DNA of 46,415 nucleotides. Origin: Verrucomicrobiia bacterium Tous-C4TDCM. GTDB taxonomy: Bacteria > Verrucomicrobiota > Verrucomicrobiia > Verrucomicrobiales > Akkermansiaceae. Of this stretch, positions 11,001-19,504 are shown piece by piece (the stretch's first letter is position 1; each line of letters begins with the position of its first letter). The DNA is taken from the NCBI GenBank assembly GCA_002304315.1, contig NEUO01000008.1, forward strand, positions 1-46,415, written 5' to 3'. A program made the translations under genes and the position numbers. The notes beneath the pieces are model-generated. The model did no database searches and was not told the DNA's origin. It saw nothing but the letters and a program-made list of their open reading frames with translations.

Positions 11001-12045
11001 GGAACTGCAGATCCTTGCTGAAATAGGCCTCCGGAAGGCTGAGTGGGGCGGAGGTGTCCGGCTGGAAGCTGTAGCGTTGCAGCGTGATGGATACGGCGCC
11101 ATTTCCGCTGTGCGCCCCGCTGTTCCGGGCGAGCACCGGGGCCGCCGGTCGGTTGGCAGTGCTGGTGAACACAAAGGAGCCGCCGCCGCCGCCGCCGTCG
11201 CCGCCGTTCGGCCCGCTGCCGCCACCGCTGTAGCCGCCGCCGCCGCCACCGCTGCCGTCATTGTTATTCTCGGCCCGCCCCCCCTGGCCGCCGCCGCCCC
11301 ACCCGCCGGCTCCGCCTTGGCCGGTGAAAGCAGTGCTGATGAAATGACCACCGCGGTTTCCCAAGAGATAGGCAATGCCCTTTTCGGCAATGTCAGTCCC
11401 ATAGCCACTGGTGAAATATCCCGCGCCGCCCGCACCGCGTTCATAAAAGTTAGTGGTGGAGTCTCTCGCGCCATTACCGCTCTTCCCGCCCCAGGAAAAA
11501 TCGCCATCCTCGCTGGTGGCGTTGCCCGGGTTGCCAACGTGTTGCGAGGCCGCACCGCCGCCGCCGGCGACGATTAGCAGAGGTTCATCGTCTGACGAGG
11601 GGGCGAGCGGGGTCGCCGTGTTTTTCACCCGAACGATGGAAGAACTGCCGCCGCCGCCGCCGCCGCTGGGGTTGTTGCCGTCACTTCTCCCCTTCCCCCC
11701 TTGGCCGCCGACGGCAATGCGCAGCACTTCCCCTTTCGTCAACCGGACCGAGGCTTGGATCTGGGCACCCTTGCCGCCCGCGTGGCTGCCGTTGCTGGCA
11801 TCACCGCCCTGCCCGCCGCTGACATCGAGCAGATACCAGCCGGTGTCCGGCACCGTCCAGGTCTGGAAGGTGTTGTCTTGGAAAGTGAAGCCGACCGGTT
11901 GCTGGGCAAACGCGCCTGCCGTCGCGAGGAGGCTCATCAGAAAGGCGATCAGCAGACGGCTCATCCGGCGGACAGCGCCGAAGCCGGGTGTGACTCGTTC
12001 GGCCGGGGTGATGGCAAATGATAGGTGCATGGCTGGGAAAAACAT
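5083..12045 (-). CDS. giant secreted surface protein: Gly-rich, lectin-like, LamG and PA14 domains
   Basis: A 2320-residue ORF. The best functional start is probably Met28 (ATG at 11964), which opens a clean signal peptide (MSRLLIAFLMSLLATAGAFA). Residues about 57-310 are strongly glycine-rich and resemble the ALK/LTK-type Gly-rich domain. About 332-575 look like a legume-lectin-like beta sandwich. About 763-892 form a LamG/concanavalin-like domain (FTIEFWARRDP, WHHWAAV, LYRDGKVVGSG). About 938-1063 match PA14 (YYGWTLRSRLRADVAGTYTF, GDGAQLFIDGNRIW). The remaining 1200 residues have no family I recognise. These domains bind carbohydrate or mediate adhesion outside the cell. The ORF starts seven bases after the upstream stop. 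It ends at a TAA followed in frame by the next ORF. Confidence 0.8.
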   Translation of the reverse strand: MFFPAMHLSFAITPAERVTPGFGAVRRMSRLLIAFLMSLLATAGAFAQQPVGFTFQDNTFQTWTVPDTGWYLLDVSGGQGGDASNGSHAGGKGAQIQASVRLTKGEVLRIAVGGQGGKGRSDGNNPSGGGGGGSSSIVRVKNTATPLAPSSDDEPLLIVAGGGGAASQHVGNPGNATSEDGDFSWGGKSGNGARDSTTNFYERGAGGAGYFTSGYGTDIAEKGIAYLLGNRGGHFISTAFTGQGGAGGWGGGGQGGRAENNNDGSGGGGGGYSGGGSGPNGGDGGGGGGSFVFTSTANRPAAPVLARNSGAHSGNGAVSITLQRYSFQPDTSAPLSLPEAYFSKDLQFPNDVTGGEVDLGGSAVIPAGASYVELSPATNSQSGTMVVKSIPARQKVSRMVAKFQVQTTGGTTPPADGFSFNFGPELAANQPIGVDGLASGLAVTFDTFDGGDLDSAPAVEVVYDSVVKGGISFLGSRQAGRMPAYPVVEDASGNSQSLTTGDNWVPVQVDLVGDLEKGGGLVSVTWNGYRILKDIPVSYLASQSEGWRIGFGAQTGALNQAHRIRNVSIAADTYVTLDVISQFGSGLVSPPGGRRSYHTGESVTFSVPPFVYLDRYRKTLSGTEDDMRLRAAYRAKLMGGSIGGQPLLGGSTVKLTESTVVNWQWELDYLAEVNTGTENIQGLSASSVTDSTNQPTLGRNYRPLNYNFDSVVFSQILGTGNGLDIQFQPKGYVIENAPNSPERFLQLSGGGDHLRANSASTGLIGGDGSFTIEFWARRDPVTMTADQNVVALGSSTASGAQLRAGFTSGNAFFLTNNGVTVAAPAALTDNSWHHWAAVNDKTANTVTLYRDGKVVGSGNQALNFSGSSQTVTIGARATGAATADGFFPGGLNNLRVCKTALGIDQVRSGRTTLLVGPGNASLGLELPFDTLPTADMAGVYIERREGTTLPTSVADTASFPVQASSIQSGFALPDLAPADGPAGYYGWTLRSRLRADVAGTYTFQVSGGDGAQLFIDGNRIWNPNGKQDDSSDFEQSLHLGAGDHIVELNAYEVSGRRPALTYAPSGTTQQSLPPSKLYALAREQLAFGAFTTTSAEGGHVSFATAGFGSVFPETATGAQVAAAVLPGFRFNPLDTTTGATHNIDPGEKGVMADYRRVFWMWDKKFRFTVDVMAVGLPETALTAFQNYPFFKKIDGVLDGSVKQTQTAAGIRRVLDLWLAEGERLEVGTLYRTPDRRYTLKKVSNAINNFNPITRESLSNTTYGGRVAKSYLIPAVSAPGSMTVEVDRTTYRTELAIGEGLDFSSRDAIDTQLTPDLPDDAVLVSVTANSQPAVTAPEVINDEPGWTGGQGDSWQWDYVGKKWYPLKPGTYTLAWKDRNTGETYHMEVTAAFPADTETLAYREDDQGNYLGTAPAYETNVTFDATNASFPATPGAHYRYLVSPKTDSPFPVDLDPSATDRWSFLRQAFSTQASAKVDKTNTSGPRFSENTSDARTVLVFSYRPTTGAATGDLNREKIAVRVVGSLAPETRQNDGPAQTVASRITSVDDTAGYGSGYLVNEVSNYNATLYDRGAAVGKWGPVYPVNWSGLFKEEKQLSIGYYENPGSDPASLLHPPVGWPHLLTHYNDVNFPADDDDTVPAIYIASQLGSEGVNQSLANPQPQRVFDPVKYTNLTVYNQPDREQPGFNPNEEHALVAPSNLAAMTGDNAKNIGQSAFFALQRYINRVDKTESTTYTSDPFVLGQYTDATTGQPGMIAYRVRETRGFDLTSGNPLAGTEEFPARDPKTHLPVDEAGEPVAQPANPRYEFTTVTFAGDLVTPIYPLNLAVGVRILNESQGKNVVFEVDSEDLQQQSLWHDKNEVPWVVAGDIEDNAKNRVPGRFEYRFWYPLAQGFWLGEGTEAKANGTPVCWLPPVAGQNDPLTKFTDGSFEARAIDYSAYWKENYPVLKRGETLAYAGGEYKADHPAAPGLPAVINWASGEVAFDSATPDMAINDDDLESFNARFMRLLDIVSVDYAKEEMPDDLSPANPAKVSVSGSRWYFKDLSGALSRRFYYDTLQAKLVFRGTVNGLESGDPSLTRPPLAIAQILPNVITEGDVTTLKNLASGNSEWAEAVEQLFKQSNPVGHAESQSAPLVGSPHGLRLAAPGERTVKFLKEDGTEEEVPTKFRSFKSLGTGATLVPNPESFLEAAGEERYVTVVENNDEKVSGAVTLHVIRLGDERYRGAISVITPQDAFDEKVELVHSGGFGGASDKVYYQWWVHDVAPLDGLQTPDQSTTGWSIYQQGKGLNSIRFTGRPDLILADKLFYVRYGHADELAKIET

Positions 12046-12051
12046 GGGAGC

Positions 12052-13605
12052 TTACTGGAGGGTGTCGGCGGTGGTGATGCGGCGCAGCGAGATGCCACCC
12101 TTTGAGACGATGTCCTGCCGGGCGAGACCGCGGGTGGTTTCCTGGTAGGTGCCGGTGAGGATGGTGGGGTCGGGCGCCGCGTCGAAGGTGATGGAGAAGC
12201 TACGGGAAACGGGGTAACCGGCACCGTGCTGGGGATGGAAGGCATGCCGGAAGGGATTGCTGCGATGGAAGGCGTCGAGCGTGAGGGGCGACGAGGCGCC
12301 GGTTCCCACCATGCGGCCAAGGCCGAGCTGCCCGTCCAGCGGCCAAGTCAGATAATAGGTCTCCGGCAGGTCCGGCGGACGGGACGGGCGCGTGCCGAGG
12401 GAAAAATAGGCGCTCACATCAGCATCGGCCACCTCGGCCGGGCTGGCGATGCCCTGCGCCGTGGCCACCTTGCTGCGCAGCGAAGCTGAAAGATGGGCCG
12501 CGCTGAGGTCCCGCGGCAGGTCGAAGGTGACCGTTTCGAGGCGCAGCCCCACACGAGTGCCATCCGCCCGCTGCTGGACGCCGTCGAGGTAGGGAATGCG
12601 CGTTTCGTCAACCACCAGCACCTGGGTGGGGGCGATGTCCGGCGAGGCGGTTTTCGTCTGCATCAGGATGGAGCGGGGCACCAGACGCGCCTGCCCTGCC
12701 GAGTCGACGTGGATGAAGATCTGCATCGGCAGTTCGCCGGTAGTGGCCTGCACGGGTGAGCCTGCGGTGCCCAGGCTGGTGACCGAATTGAGAATGATCT
12801 GTCCCGCCCAGAGACCGGTGAACTGACTGGTGGGCGCGGTGGAGCCCGGCGCGATGGAAAGGTCCGCATTGATGGCGCTCACCGGCAAATAGCGATAGAC
12901 GGAGCCCCCGCTCAGCGAGACGCTGACCCGGTAAAGGTGCTCGCGGAGATCGAGCCCGCTGCTCCAGTTCCGCTTCACGCCGACGATGATCGAGCGGCTT
13001 GTTCCAGCGGTCACACTGGCCACCTGCCAGTCTGCGAAAAAATCGACGGATTGCGTCTGCCACTTCAACTCCTGGGGAACGGCTTCCAAAGCCCAAAGCT
13101 GAAGGTCATTGGCGCCGGAATCGGTGCCTGCCGCAGCGAGACGGGTGATGGAGATCTGGTGCGCGGCGCCACCGCTGCCCTCAAGGTTGGAAATTGTCAG
13201 CTCACCGGGAGTCATGAGCACCGGATCAGCGGCAAGGTCCGCGGGGTTGAGCACCGCGAGGGAGCCGGGCGCTGATCCAAAATTCCATGCGCCGGAAATA
13301 GACCCGGGAAAATCGATTTCCACCGGGCCTGCCCAGCCTTTGCCGGAAAGGGTGTAGGGCACATTGATCCAGTAGGCCTGGCCGCTCTGGACCACGTCCG
13401 TTCCCTTCACCGGCTCCCACGCCCCGGTCGCCGAGTTCAGCTTCTGCACGTTCGCCGCGGCACCAAGCGGCCCGTCGACCGTGATGCCGGAACCCGCCAT
13501 CAGGGAGGCGAAGGTGGGCGCGCCCTGAACCCCGAAGCCGACCAGGTTGTATTCGCCCTTCGTCCAAGCGGGTCGGTAAAACACCACCTCGCCCTGCACG
13601 GTCAA
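12052..13605 (-). CDS. secreted-protein gene, C-terminal portion (517-residue ORF)
   Basis: The ORF can only start at an unconvincing TTG, has no signal peptide, and its frame continues upstream through a TAA at 13663-13665 into another coding stretch. It is therefore probably the distal part of a broken gene. The protein is beta-rich, with motifs such as FYRPAWTKGEYNLVGFGVQG, GQAYWINVPY and, near the end, YYLTWPLDGQLGLGRMVGTG and FHRSNPFRHAFHPQHGAGY. This style is common in verrucomicrobial secreted proteins encoded beside giant LamG proteins, but I cannot name a family. It precedes the giant gene by seven bases and looks like the first cistron of the operon. Codon use is like its neighbours. 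Confidence 0.65.
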   Translation of the reverse strand: MTVQGEVVFYRPAWTKGEYNLVGFGVQGAPTFASLMAGSGITVDGPLGAAANVQKLNSATGAWEPVKGTDVVQSGQAYWINVPYTLSGKGWAGPVEIDFPGSISGAWNFGSAPGSLAVLNPADLAADPVLMTPGELTISNLEGSGGAAHQISITRLAAAGTDSGANDLQLWALEAVPQELKWQTQSVDFFADWQVASVTAGTSRSIIVGVKRNWSSGLDLREHLYRVSVSLSGGSVYRYLPVSAINADLSIAPGSTAPTSQFTGLWAGQIILNSVTSLGTAGSPVQATTGELPMQIFIHVDSAGQARLVPRSILMQTKTASPDIAPTQVLVVDETRIPYLDGVQQRADGTRVGLRLETVTFDLPRDLSAAHLSASLRSKVATAQGIASPAEVADADVSAYFSLGTRPSRPPDLPETYYLTWPLDGQLGLGRMVGTGASSPLTLDAFHRSNPFRHAFHPQHGAGYPVSRSFSITFDAAPDPTILTGTYQETTRGLARQDIVSKGGISLRRITTADTLQ

Positions 13606-13662
13606 AACTCCGGCCGGGCTCCCGTCTTGGGCAGAGCCCGTCTTGGGCGAGACATGGACCAG

Positions 13663-13860
13663 TTACGCGTGGTTGGCGCGGACGGCGATGTTGGCCGTCT
13701 CGCCCGATTGCGGATTCGCCGCCCAGACATCCCAGCCGCCCTGGTTGAACAGGCTCTCGGGATCCGAGGTGAACTCCGCGGTGCCGATTTCCCCGACCGG
13801 ACTGGCAACACGGTCGATCAAGAAATCGTTCGACTGAAAGACCTGGTCACAGGTCTTGTG
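13663..13860 (-). pseudogene. upstream fragment of the same secreted-protein gene, cut off at its 5' end
   Basis: The frame encodes NDFLIDRVASPVGEIG, then a beta-rich stretch ending AVRANHA, before TAA at 13665-13663. Reading through the stop gives LVHVSPKTGSAQDG and joins the 517-residue ORF smoothly in the same frame. No start codon with a signal peptide exists upstream: the frame meets TGA at 13923-13921 after only a few unrelated-looking codons (a TTG at 13878 is the only possible start). The true N-terminus was therefore lost, probably when the S23-like gene on the other strand landed here. The exact break, about 13840-13860, is an estimate. Together the two pieces represent one decayed gene. 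Confidence 0.55.
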
Positions 13861-14080
13861 AACATCACCGGCACTCAACTTCGGGGAAGCTCGAAATGCT
13901 TTTTTGACGAAAGACTTGGTTCATAAAATGAAGATCTCATTGAAGTAGCTGAGGGAAACGCACATTTGGCTGCGGATTAACGCCAGGAAGAAGCTCGGTG
14001 ATCTGCAAATCCTGCCGGCGGTGATCGGCGAATGCGATGAGCTGATCGCCATTTTCGTGAGTAGCACTCGAACCGAGTGA
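13841..14080 (+). pseudogene. four-helix-bundle protein (S23 / 23S rRNA intervening-sequence family) remnant
   Basis: One plus-strand frame reads SPALNFGEARNAF, KDLVHKMKISLK, LRETHIWLRI and [18 protein letters not shown] before ending at TGA 14078-14080. This follows the order and wording of the C-terminal two-thirds of the four-helix-bundle (S23-like) family. The frame is broken by TGA at 13859-13861 and TAG at 13946-13948. The TAG sits where the family usually has Glu (K-E-L), so a GAG to TAG change would explain it. The N-terminal helix is missing and the fragment abuts the truncated minus-strand gene. Family members are small helical proteins of uncertain role that are often mobile. It is certainly non-functional as read. 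Confidence 0.55.
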
Positions 14081-14189
14081 CGGTCGGTGACTTGGCCCTC
14101 TCATTCAAAAATCAACAATCCTCAATCCGCAATCGTCAATCAGTCCGCCCTTCCGAATGCGTGCGATATCTCGCCCCTCCGGCCTCCCG

Positions 14190-14658
14190 GGAGTGGCGCT
14201 GCCGAACGCCTACGACCGCAAGGACCGCCGGGCGGGCGAGAAGTGGCCGTGGCAGTGGATGTTTGATAAATGCCGCCCGCCGCGACATTTACCCCTGCGG
14301 GGCACGTCGCGTTCGCTCCTGTCCAAAACACCTACAAGCCTTCGGCGTTTTTCCGGGCCCGAAGCCGTCGCGCGATCCGGAGAGCGGGATCGTGCGGCGA
14401 CACCATGTGCACGTGGAGTGCTATTCCCGGGCGTTGGAAAAGGCGCTGATCGACAAAAAGGCGTGCACGCATGCCCTGCGCCATGCTTTTGCGACCCATC
14501 TACTGGAAGGCGGGACGGATATCAGGACACTGCAAGAACTGCTGGGCCATGCAGACGTGAAGAAGACTGAGATTTACTCGCACGTTGCGAAGGACATCGG
14601 GGCGACGGGGGTGAAGAGTCCGCTGGACCGGATGGCGAAGTTTTGTTCCGGGGAATGA
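14190..14658 (+). pseudogene. integron-type tyrosine recombinase, C-terminal remnant with insertion
   Basis: Two frames carry consecutive pieces of an IntI-like integrase. The first (14190-14258) reads [16 protein letters not shown] then EKWPWQW, matching the segment before the conserved WQ(Y/W)VFP. The second (from about 14347) reads [22 protein letters not shown], then [32 protein letters not shown] and IYSHV. It contains the HxLRHxFATH box, the LLGH box and the catalytic-type Tyr (IYSH). The pieces are separated by about 88 bp that shifts the frame. The N-terminal half with the first catalytic Arg is absent. Integron integrases recombine attI and attC sites; no attC array is visible here, so this is a dead relic. 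Confidence 0.7.
14259..14346. repeat. small palindromic insert within integrase remnant
   Basis: About 88 bp interrupt the integrase between the Trp of WQW and the following VFP. A length of 1 mod 3 fits the observed frame change. It contains a CCCCTGCGGGG hairpin and partly complementary arms around AAATGCCGC/GCGACATTT. Edges are inferred from protein continuity, and no clear target duplication is seen. It may be a REP or MITE-like sequence. Confidence 0.4.
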
Positions 14659-14716
14659 CGGAGCCTAAGTCCTCTGCCGGCGTCAGGGCGGCGGATGCAT
14701 GGATTCTTTGACACCC

Positions 14717-15748
<1,032 letters not shown>

Positions 15749-15976
15749 GACTGCGGAGGGGGTAACGGACAGGATGACCCGGTGCAAGGCCGGAACGGGT
15801 CAGCCCGGGGCGACGCAGGAGCCGTGCCAGCGCACTGACAGAACTGGAAAGCCGCAGCTTGCAGGCGTGCCGGCCTTTTTGCGTGATTCGGCAGAAGTTC
15901 CCGCTACAGCTGGTAGGGTTCGCCTGCAGAACACCCGGATCTCCGGGACAGCACCCGCAACCCAAAAAGCCATCCC

Positions 15977-16300
15977 ATGAAAACCGTCATCATCGCCCTG
16001 TTCCTCGCCGCATTGGTCCTGCCCGCCGAAGCCAAGAAAAAGCGCGGCGACAATGCCAAGCGCGACAAGCAGGAGGAACAGCAGGAAAAGAAGGAAAAGG
16101 CGGAGCGCGAACGCAAGCGCGAAGCCATCGACGAGTATCTCGAAAAGAAGGACAAAAATAGCGACGGCATGGTGACCCGCGACGAACATTTGGAAGGCGA
16201 GTCCGACAAGAACGCCGCCGGCAAGAAATTTGACGAGGCAAACAAGAACCGCGACCGATCTCTGACCAAGTCCGAGATCGCGGATCTGCTGGGTCTTTAG
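15977..16300 (+). CDS. small exported EF-hand protein
   Basis: A 107-residue protein with a signal peptide (MKTVIIALFLAALVLPAEA) followed by a very charged Lys/Glu helix (residues about 20-57). A canonical EF-hand loop, DKNSDGMVTRDE, lies near residues 59-70. A second, degenerate loop (NKNRDRSLTKSE) has Arg where the conserved Gly belongs. It probably binds calcium in the periplasm or outside the cell. Similar small EF-hand proteins are common in Verrucomicrobiota and Planctomycetota, but no specific role is established. The gene is convergent with secA and separated from the divergent aldolase gene by about 230 bases. Confidence 0.75.
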   Translation: MKTVIIALFLAALVLPAEAKKKRGDNAKRDKQEEQQEKKEKAERERKREAIDEYLEKKDKNSDGMVTRDEHLEGESDKNAAGKKFDEANKNRDRSLTKSEIADLLGL

Positions 16301-16361
16301 CCACCCGGGCCCGGGAATTCCATCGGAGACCCCGGGATCGGAGGCTGCTGCATTTTGACGC

Positions 16362-19271
16362 TCATTCCGGAACCGGCGTCATGATCCGCAGGTTCACCAG
16401 CGCCTGCTGCTTGATCGAATCCATCAGCGCGTGGAAAAGGCCGAAGGCTTCGTTCTTGTATTCCACCAGCGGATCCTTCTGCCCCTGCGAGCGGAGATAG
16501 ACGCCCTCCCGCAACTCTTCCATGTCGGCGAGGTGCTCCTGCCAGCGACTGTCGATGGCGAACAGCACCGCGCGGCGGATCTTCCCTTCGACGAGGTCCG
16601 CGGGGAGTCCGGCGACCCGCTGGTCGTGGGCGTCCCGGACCCTCTCCTCGATCCGGGTAGCGATGGCATCCCCGCCCGCATTCCGCAGGTCCTCCACATT
16701 CATGGAAATTCCGAATGCAGCATGGACCCACCCCGGGATTTCATCGGGATCGAAGGCGTCGGCTTCCGCAAGCTGCTGCCGCACCCCGGCCGCGACCATT
16801 TCCCCGATGATCTCGTGGACCAGCGCGCCGGTGTCCTCGGTGGTCAGCACCTCGTTGCGGTAGCCGTAAACGATCTCGCGCTGCAGGTTCATCACATCGT
16901 CGAAATCCAGCACCCGCTTGCGGATCTGGGCGTCGTGCTGCTCGGCCTGGCGCTGGGCGGCTTCGACCAGCTTGCCAAGCGAAGGGATCTTTGCCCCCGC
17001 CGCTTCGGATTGCTCGATCACTGCCGCCATCCGGCCGGGCGCCGCGCGGTGGCGCATCAGGTCGTCCTCGAGTGACAGGAAGAATTGCGAGCGGCCGGGA
17101 TCGCCCTGGCGGGAACAACGGCCGCGGAGCTGGCGGTCGACGCGGCGCGACGGGTTGCGCTCGGTGCCGATGACGAACAAGCCGCCAAGCGCCGCCACGC
17201 CCTCACCCAGTTTGATGTCGGTGCCGCGGCCGGCCATGTTGGTGGAAACGGTGACCGCCCCGCGCCGGCCGGCCGCCGCGACGATCACCGCCTCCTGCTC
17301 GTGGAGCTTCGCATTGAGCACGGCATGCGGGATGCCGGCCCGCTTGAGCATCCGCGACAGCGTTTCGGAGGACTCCACCGAGGCCGTGCCAACCAGCACC
17401 GGCTGGCCGGCGGCGTGGGCTTTCTCGATGGTGGAAATCACTGCCTGATACTTCTCGCGGCGGGTCTTGAAGATCTGGTCGTTGCCATCGATGCGCAGGT
17501 TCGGCGCATTGGTTGGGATCGGCAGGACGTCCAATTTATAGATATCATGAAACTCAGCGGCCTCGGTTTCAGCGGTGCCGGTCATCCCCGCCAGCTTTTC
17601 ATAGAGTCGGAAATAGTTCTGCAGGGTGATGGTCGCGAAGGTCCGGTTCTCATCCTCGACCTTCACGCCTTCCTTGGTCTCGACCGCCTGGTGCAAGCCG
17701 TCGGACCAGCGTCTCCCCGCCATCTCGCGGCCGGTGCTTTCGTCGATGATCGTCACCTTGCCGTCGCGGACGACGTAATGGACATCGCGCTCGTGGAGGC
17801 AGTATGCCTTGAGCAACTGGGAGATCCCGTGGACCGCCGCGGCACGGGTGCCGCGCATCGCGTGCAGGTCGCGCTTCGCCGCCGCTTTCTCCTCGCGGGA
17901 CAAGCCGGGATCGGCATCGATCACTGCCAGCCGCGGGCCGACATCGGGCAGCGTGAAGGACTCGGGATCGTCCGGCGAAAGGAACTTGCGGCCCTTTTCC
18001 ATCAGGTCGGCGTCGCGGCCTTTTTCGTCGATCGCGAAGAACAGCTCTTCCTTCAGCTTGTAGATGTCCTTGCGGAAGGCCTGCTGCTGGTAGCGGAGTT
18101 CCGTCTTGTCTAACAAGCGGCGCAGCTCGGGGTTTTCCATGAAGCGCAGGAACTGGCGGTGACGCGGCTGGCCGAGTTTCAGCTTGAACAACAGCGTGCC
18201 CGCGGCCGCCGTGTCCCCGGCCTCTAACAGCCGCTTGGCCTCCGCCGCGAGCTGGTTGCAGAGTTCCGTCTGGAGCTTGACGAGCTGCACGACCCGCGGC
18301 TTCAGAACTTCGAGCGGATTCTCCGATTTCGCCGCAGCACCGGTGATGATCAGCGGGGTGCGGGCGTCGTCGATGAGGATGGAATCCACCTCGTCGAGAA
18401 TGGCCAGGTAGTGCCCGCGCTGGACCTGCTCGTCCTTGGTATCCGCCATGCCGTTGTCGCGCAGGTAATCGAAGCCGAACTCCGAATTCGTGCCGTAAGT
18501 GATGTCGCAAGCGTAGTGCTGGCGGCGCTCCCAAGACTGCATTTGGTTCTGCAGGCAGCCGACCGTCAGGCCGAGGGATTGGAACAGCGCGCCCATCCAC
18601 TCCGAGTCGCGTTTCGCGAGGTAGTCGTTGACCGTGACGACGTGGACGCCGAGGCCGGTCAGGGCGTTGAGATAGACCGGCAAGGTGGCAACGAGGGTCT
18701 TGCCCTCGCCGGTTTGCATCTCCGCGATCAGCCCGCGGTGCAGGGCGATGCCGCCGATGAGCTGGACGTCGAAGTGCACCATGTCCCACACCAGCGGCTG
18801 GCCGTTGACGAGCACCCCGCGGCCGCACAGGCGACGCGCGGCGTTCTTCACCACCGCGTAGGCCTCGGGCATGATCTTCTGCAAATACTTCGCGCGCGAC
18901 ACGTCGAAGCCTTCCTCGATCCGCAGGAACGCGGCCTTCGCGGCTTCGATGGATTCCAACGTGGCTTCGACCCGGGAGGGCAGCGACGAGAATTCCCGGC
19001 GCAATAACGCAAGCCGCGCTTCTAGCGCTTCGGAAGAATCGCGCAGGGCGGCATCATCCATGCCCTCAAGCCGCGACTTCGGCGGCGCGTCGAGCGCGTG
19101 GTAGCGCGACAGGTGATCCTGCCAGCCGCGGGTGAGTTCGAGCAGTTTCTCGAAAGGCTCCCGTTGCAGCGCGCCTTCGATTTCGCGGATGCGGGAAACA
19201 ATCGGGCGGAGCCGGCCGAGCTCGCGCTCGTTCTTGTTGCCGAGGAGTTTGGGAAAGGGCCAGGAAATCAT
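16362..19271 (-). CDS. secA: preprotein translocase subunit SecA
   Basis: SecA is the ATPase motor that pushes unfolded preproteins through SecYEG at the inner membrane. ATG at 19271 gives 969 residues beginning MISWPFPKLLG; an in-frame extension to 19361 is Pro-rich and unlikely. Walker A (MQTGEGKT) is near residue 185, Walker B (DEVDSILIDDARTPL) near 292, the second nucleotide-binding motif (STNMAGRGTDIKLG) near 676, followed by LRGRCSRQGDPG and FFLSLEDDLM. The scaffold and wing domains are present. Two points stand out: the usual LRGRSGRQGDPG reads RCSRQ here, and the protein stops after the helical scaffold (LMDSIKQQALVNLRI) without the C-terminal CxC zinc finger that binds SecB. The gene stands alone. 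Confidence 0.93.
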   Translation of the reverse strand: MISWPFPKLLGNKNERELGRLRPIVSRIREIEGALQREPFEKLLELTRGWQDHLSRYHALDAPPKSRLEGMDDAALRDSSEALEARLALLRREFSSLPSRVEATLESIEAAKAAFLRIEEGFDVSRAKYLQKIMPEAYAVVKNAARRLCGRGVLVNGQPLVWDMVHFDVQLIGGIALHRGLIAEMQTGEGKTLVATLPVYLNALTGLGVHVVTVNDYLAKRDSEWMGALFQSLGLTVGCLQNQMQSWERRQHYACDITYGTNSEFGFDYLRDNGMADTKDEQVQRGHYLAILDEVDSILIDDARTPLIITGAAAKSENPLEVLKPRVVQLVKLQTELCNQLAAEAKRLLEAGDTAAAGTLLFKLKLGQPRHRQFLRFMENPELRRLLDKTELRYQQQAFRKDIYKLKEELFFAIDEKGRDADLMEKGRKFLSPDDPESFTLPDVGPRLAVIDADPGLSREEKAAAKRDLHAMRGTRAAAVHGISQLLKAYCLHERDVHYVVRDGKVTIIDESTGREMAGRRWSDGLHQAVETKEGVKVEDENRTFATITLQNYFRLYEKLAGMTGTAETEAAEFHDIYKLDVLPIPTNAPNLRIDGNDQIFKTRREKYQAVISTIEKAHAAGQPVLVGTASVESSETLSRMLKRAGIPHAVLNAKLHEQEAVIVAAAGRRGAVTVSTNMAGRGTDIKLGEGVAALGGLFVIGTERNPSRRVDRQLRGRCSRQGDPGRSQFFLSLEDDLMRHRAAPGRMAAVIEQSEAAGAKIPSLGKLVEAAQRQAEQHDAQIRKRVLDFDDVMNLQREIVYGYRNEVLTTEDTGALVHEIIGEMVAAGVRQQLAEADAFDPDEIPGWVHAAFGISMNVEDLRNAGGDAIATRIEERVRDAHDQRVAGLPADLVEGKIRRAVLFAIDSRWQEHLADMEELREGVYLRSQGQKDPLVEYKNEAFGLFHALMDSIKQQALVNLRIMTPVPE

Positions 19272-19504
19272 GGGAATGAATTGAAGTGGGGTTCGGCCGG
19301 GACACGGCGGGACCGGATGGGAAAAGGCGATGGAATCGTGAGGCGAACCCGGGCCGGCCACGCATGGGCCACCCGGGCGATCACCCGTCTCGACAACGGG
19401 CAGCAGTCCCGCACCGCGGCGGGATCATCGAAGGCAGCATCACGATCATGCGGTGATTGATCCGACACACCGGCCGGATTGTTTCCGCAGAATGGAAGCC
19501 GCGC

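Noticed and set aside
13841-14700. Possible integron cassette array with attC sites
   Set aside because: Only an integrase tail is present; I found no paired attC core sites or cassette spacing.
16304-16315. CCCGGGCCCGGG palindrome between the EF-hand gene and secA as a terminator
   Set aside because: No T-run follows on either strand; it may help end transcription but cannot be supported.
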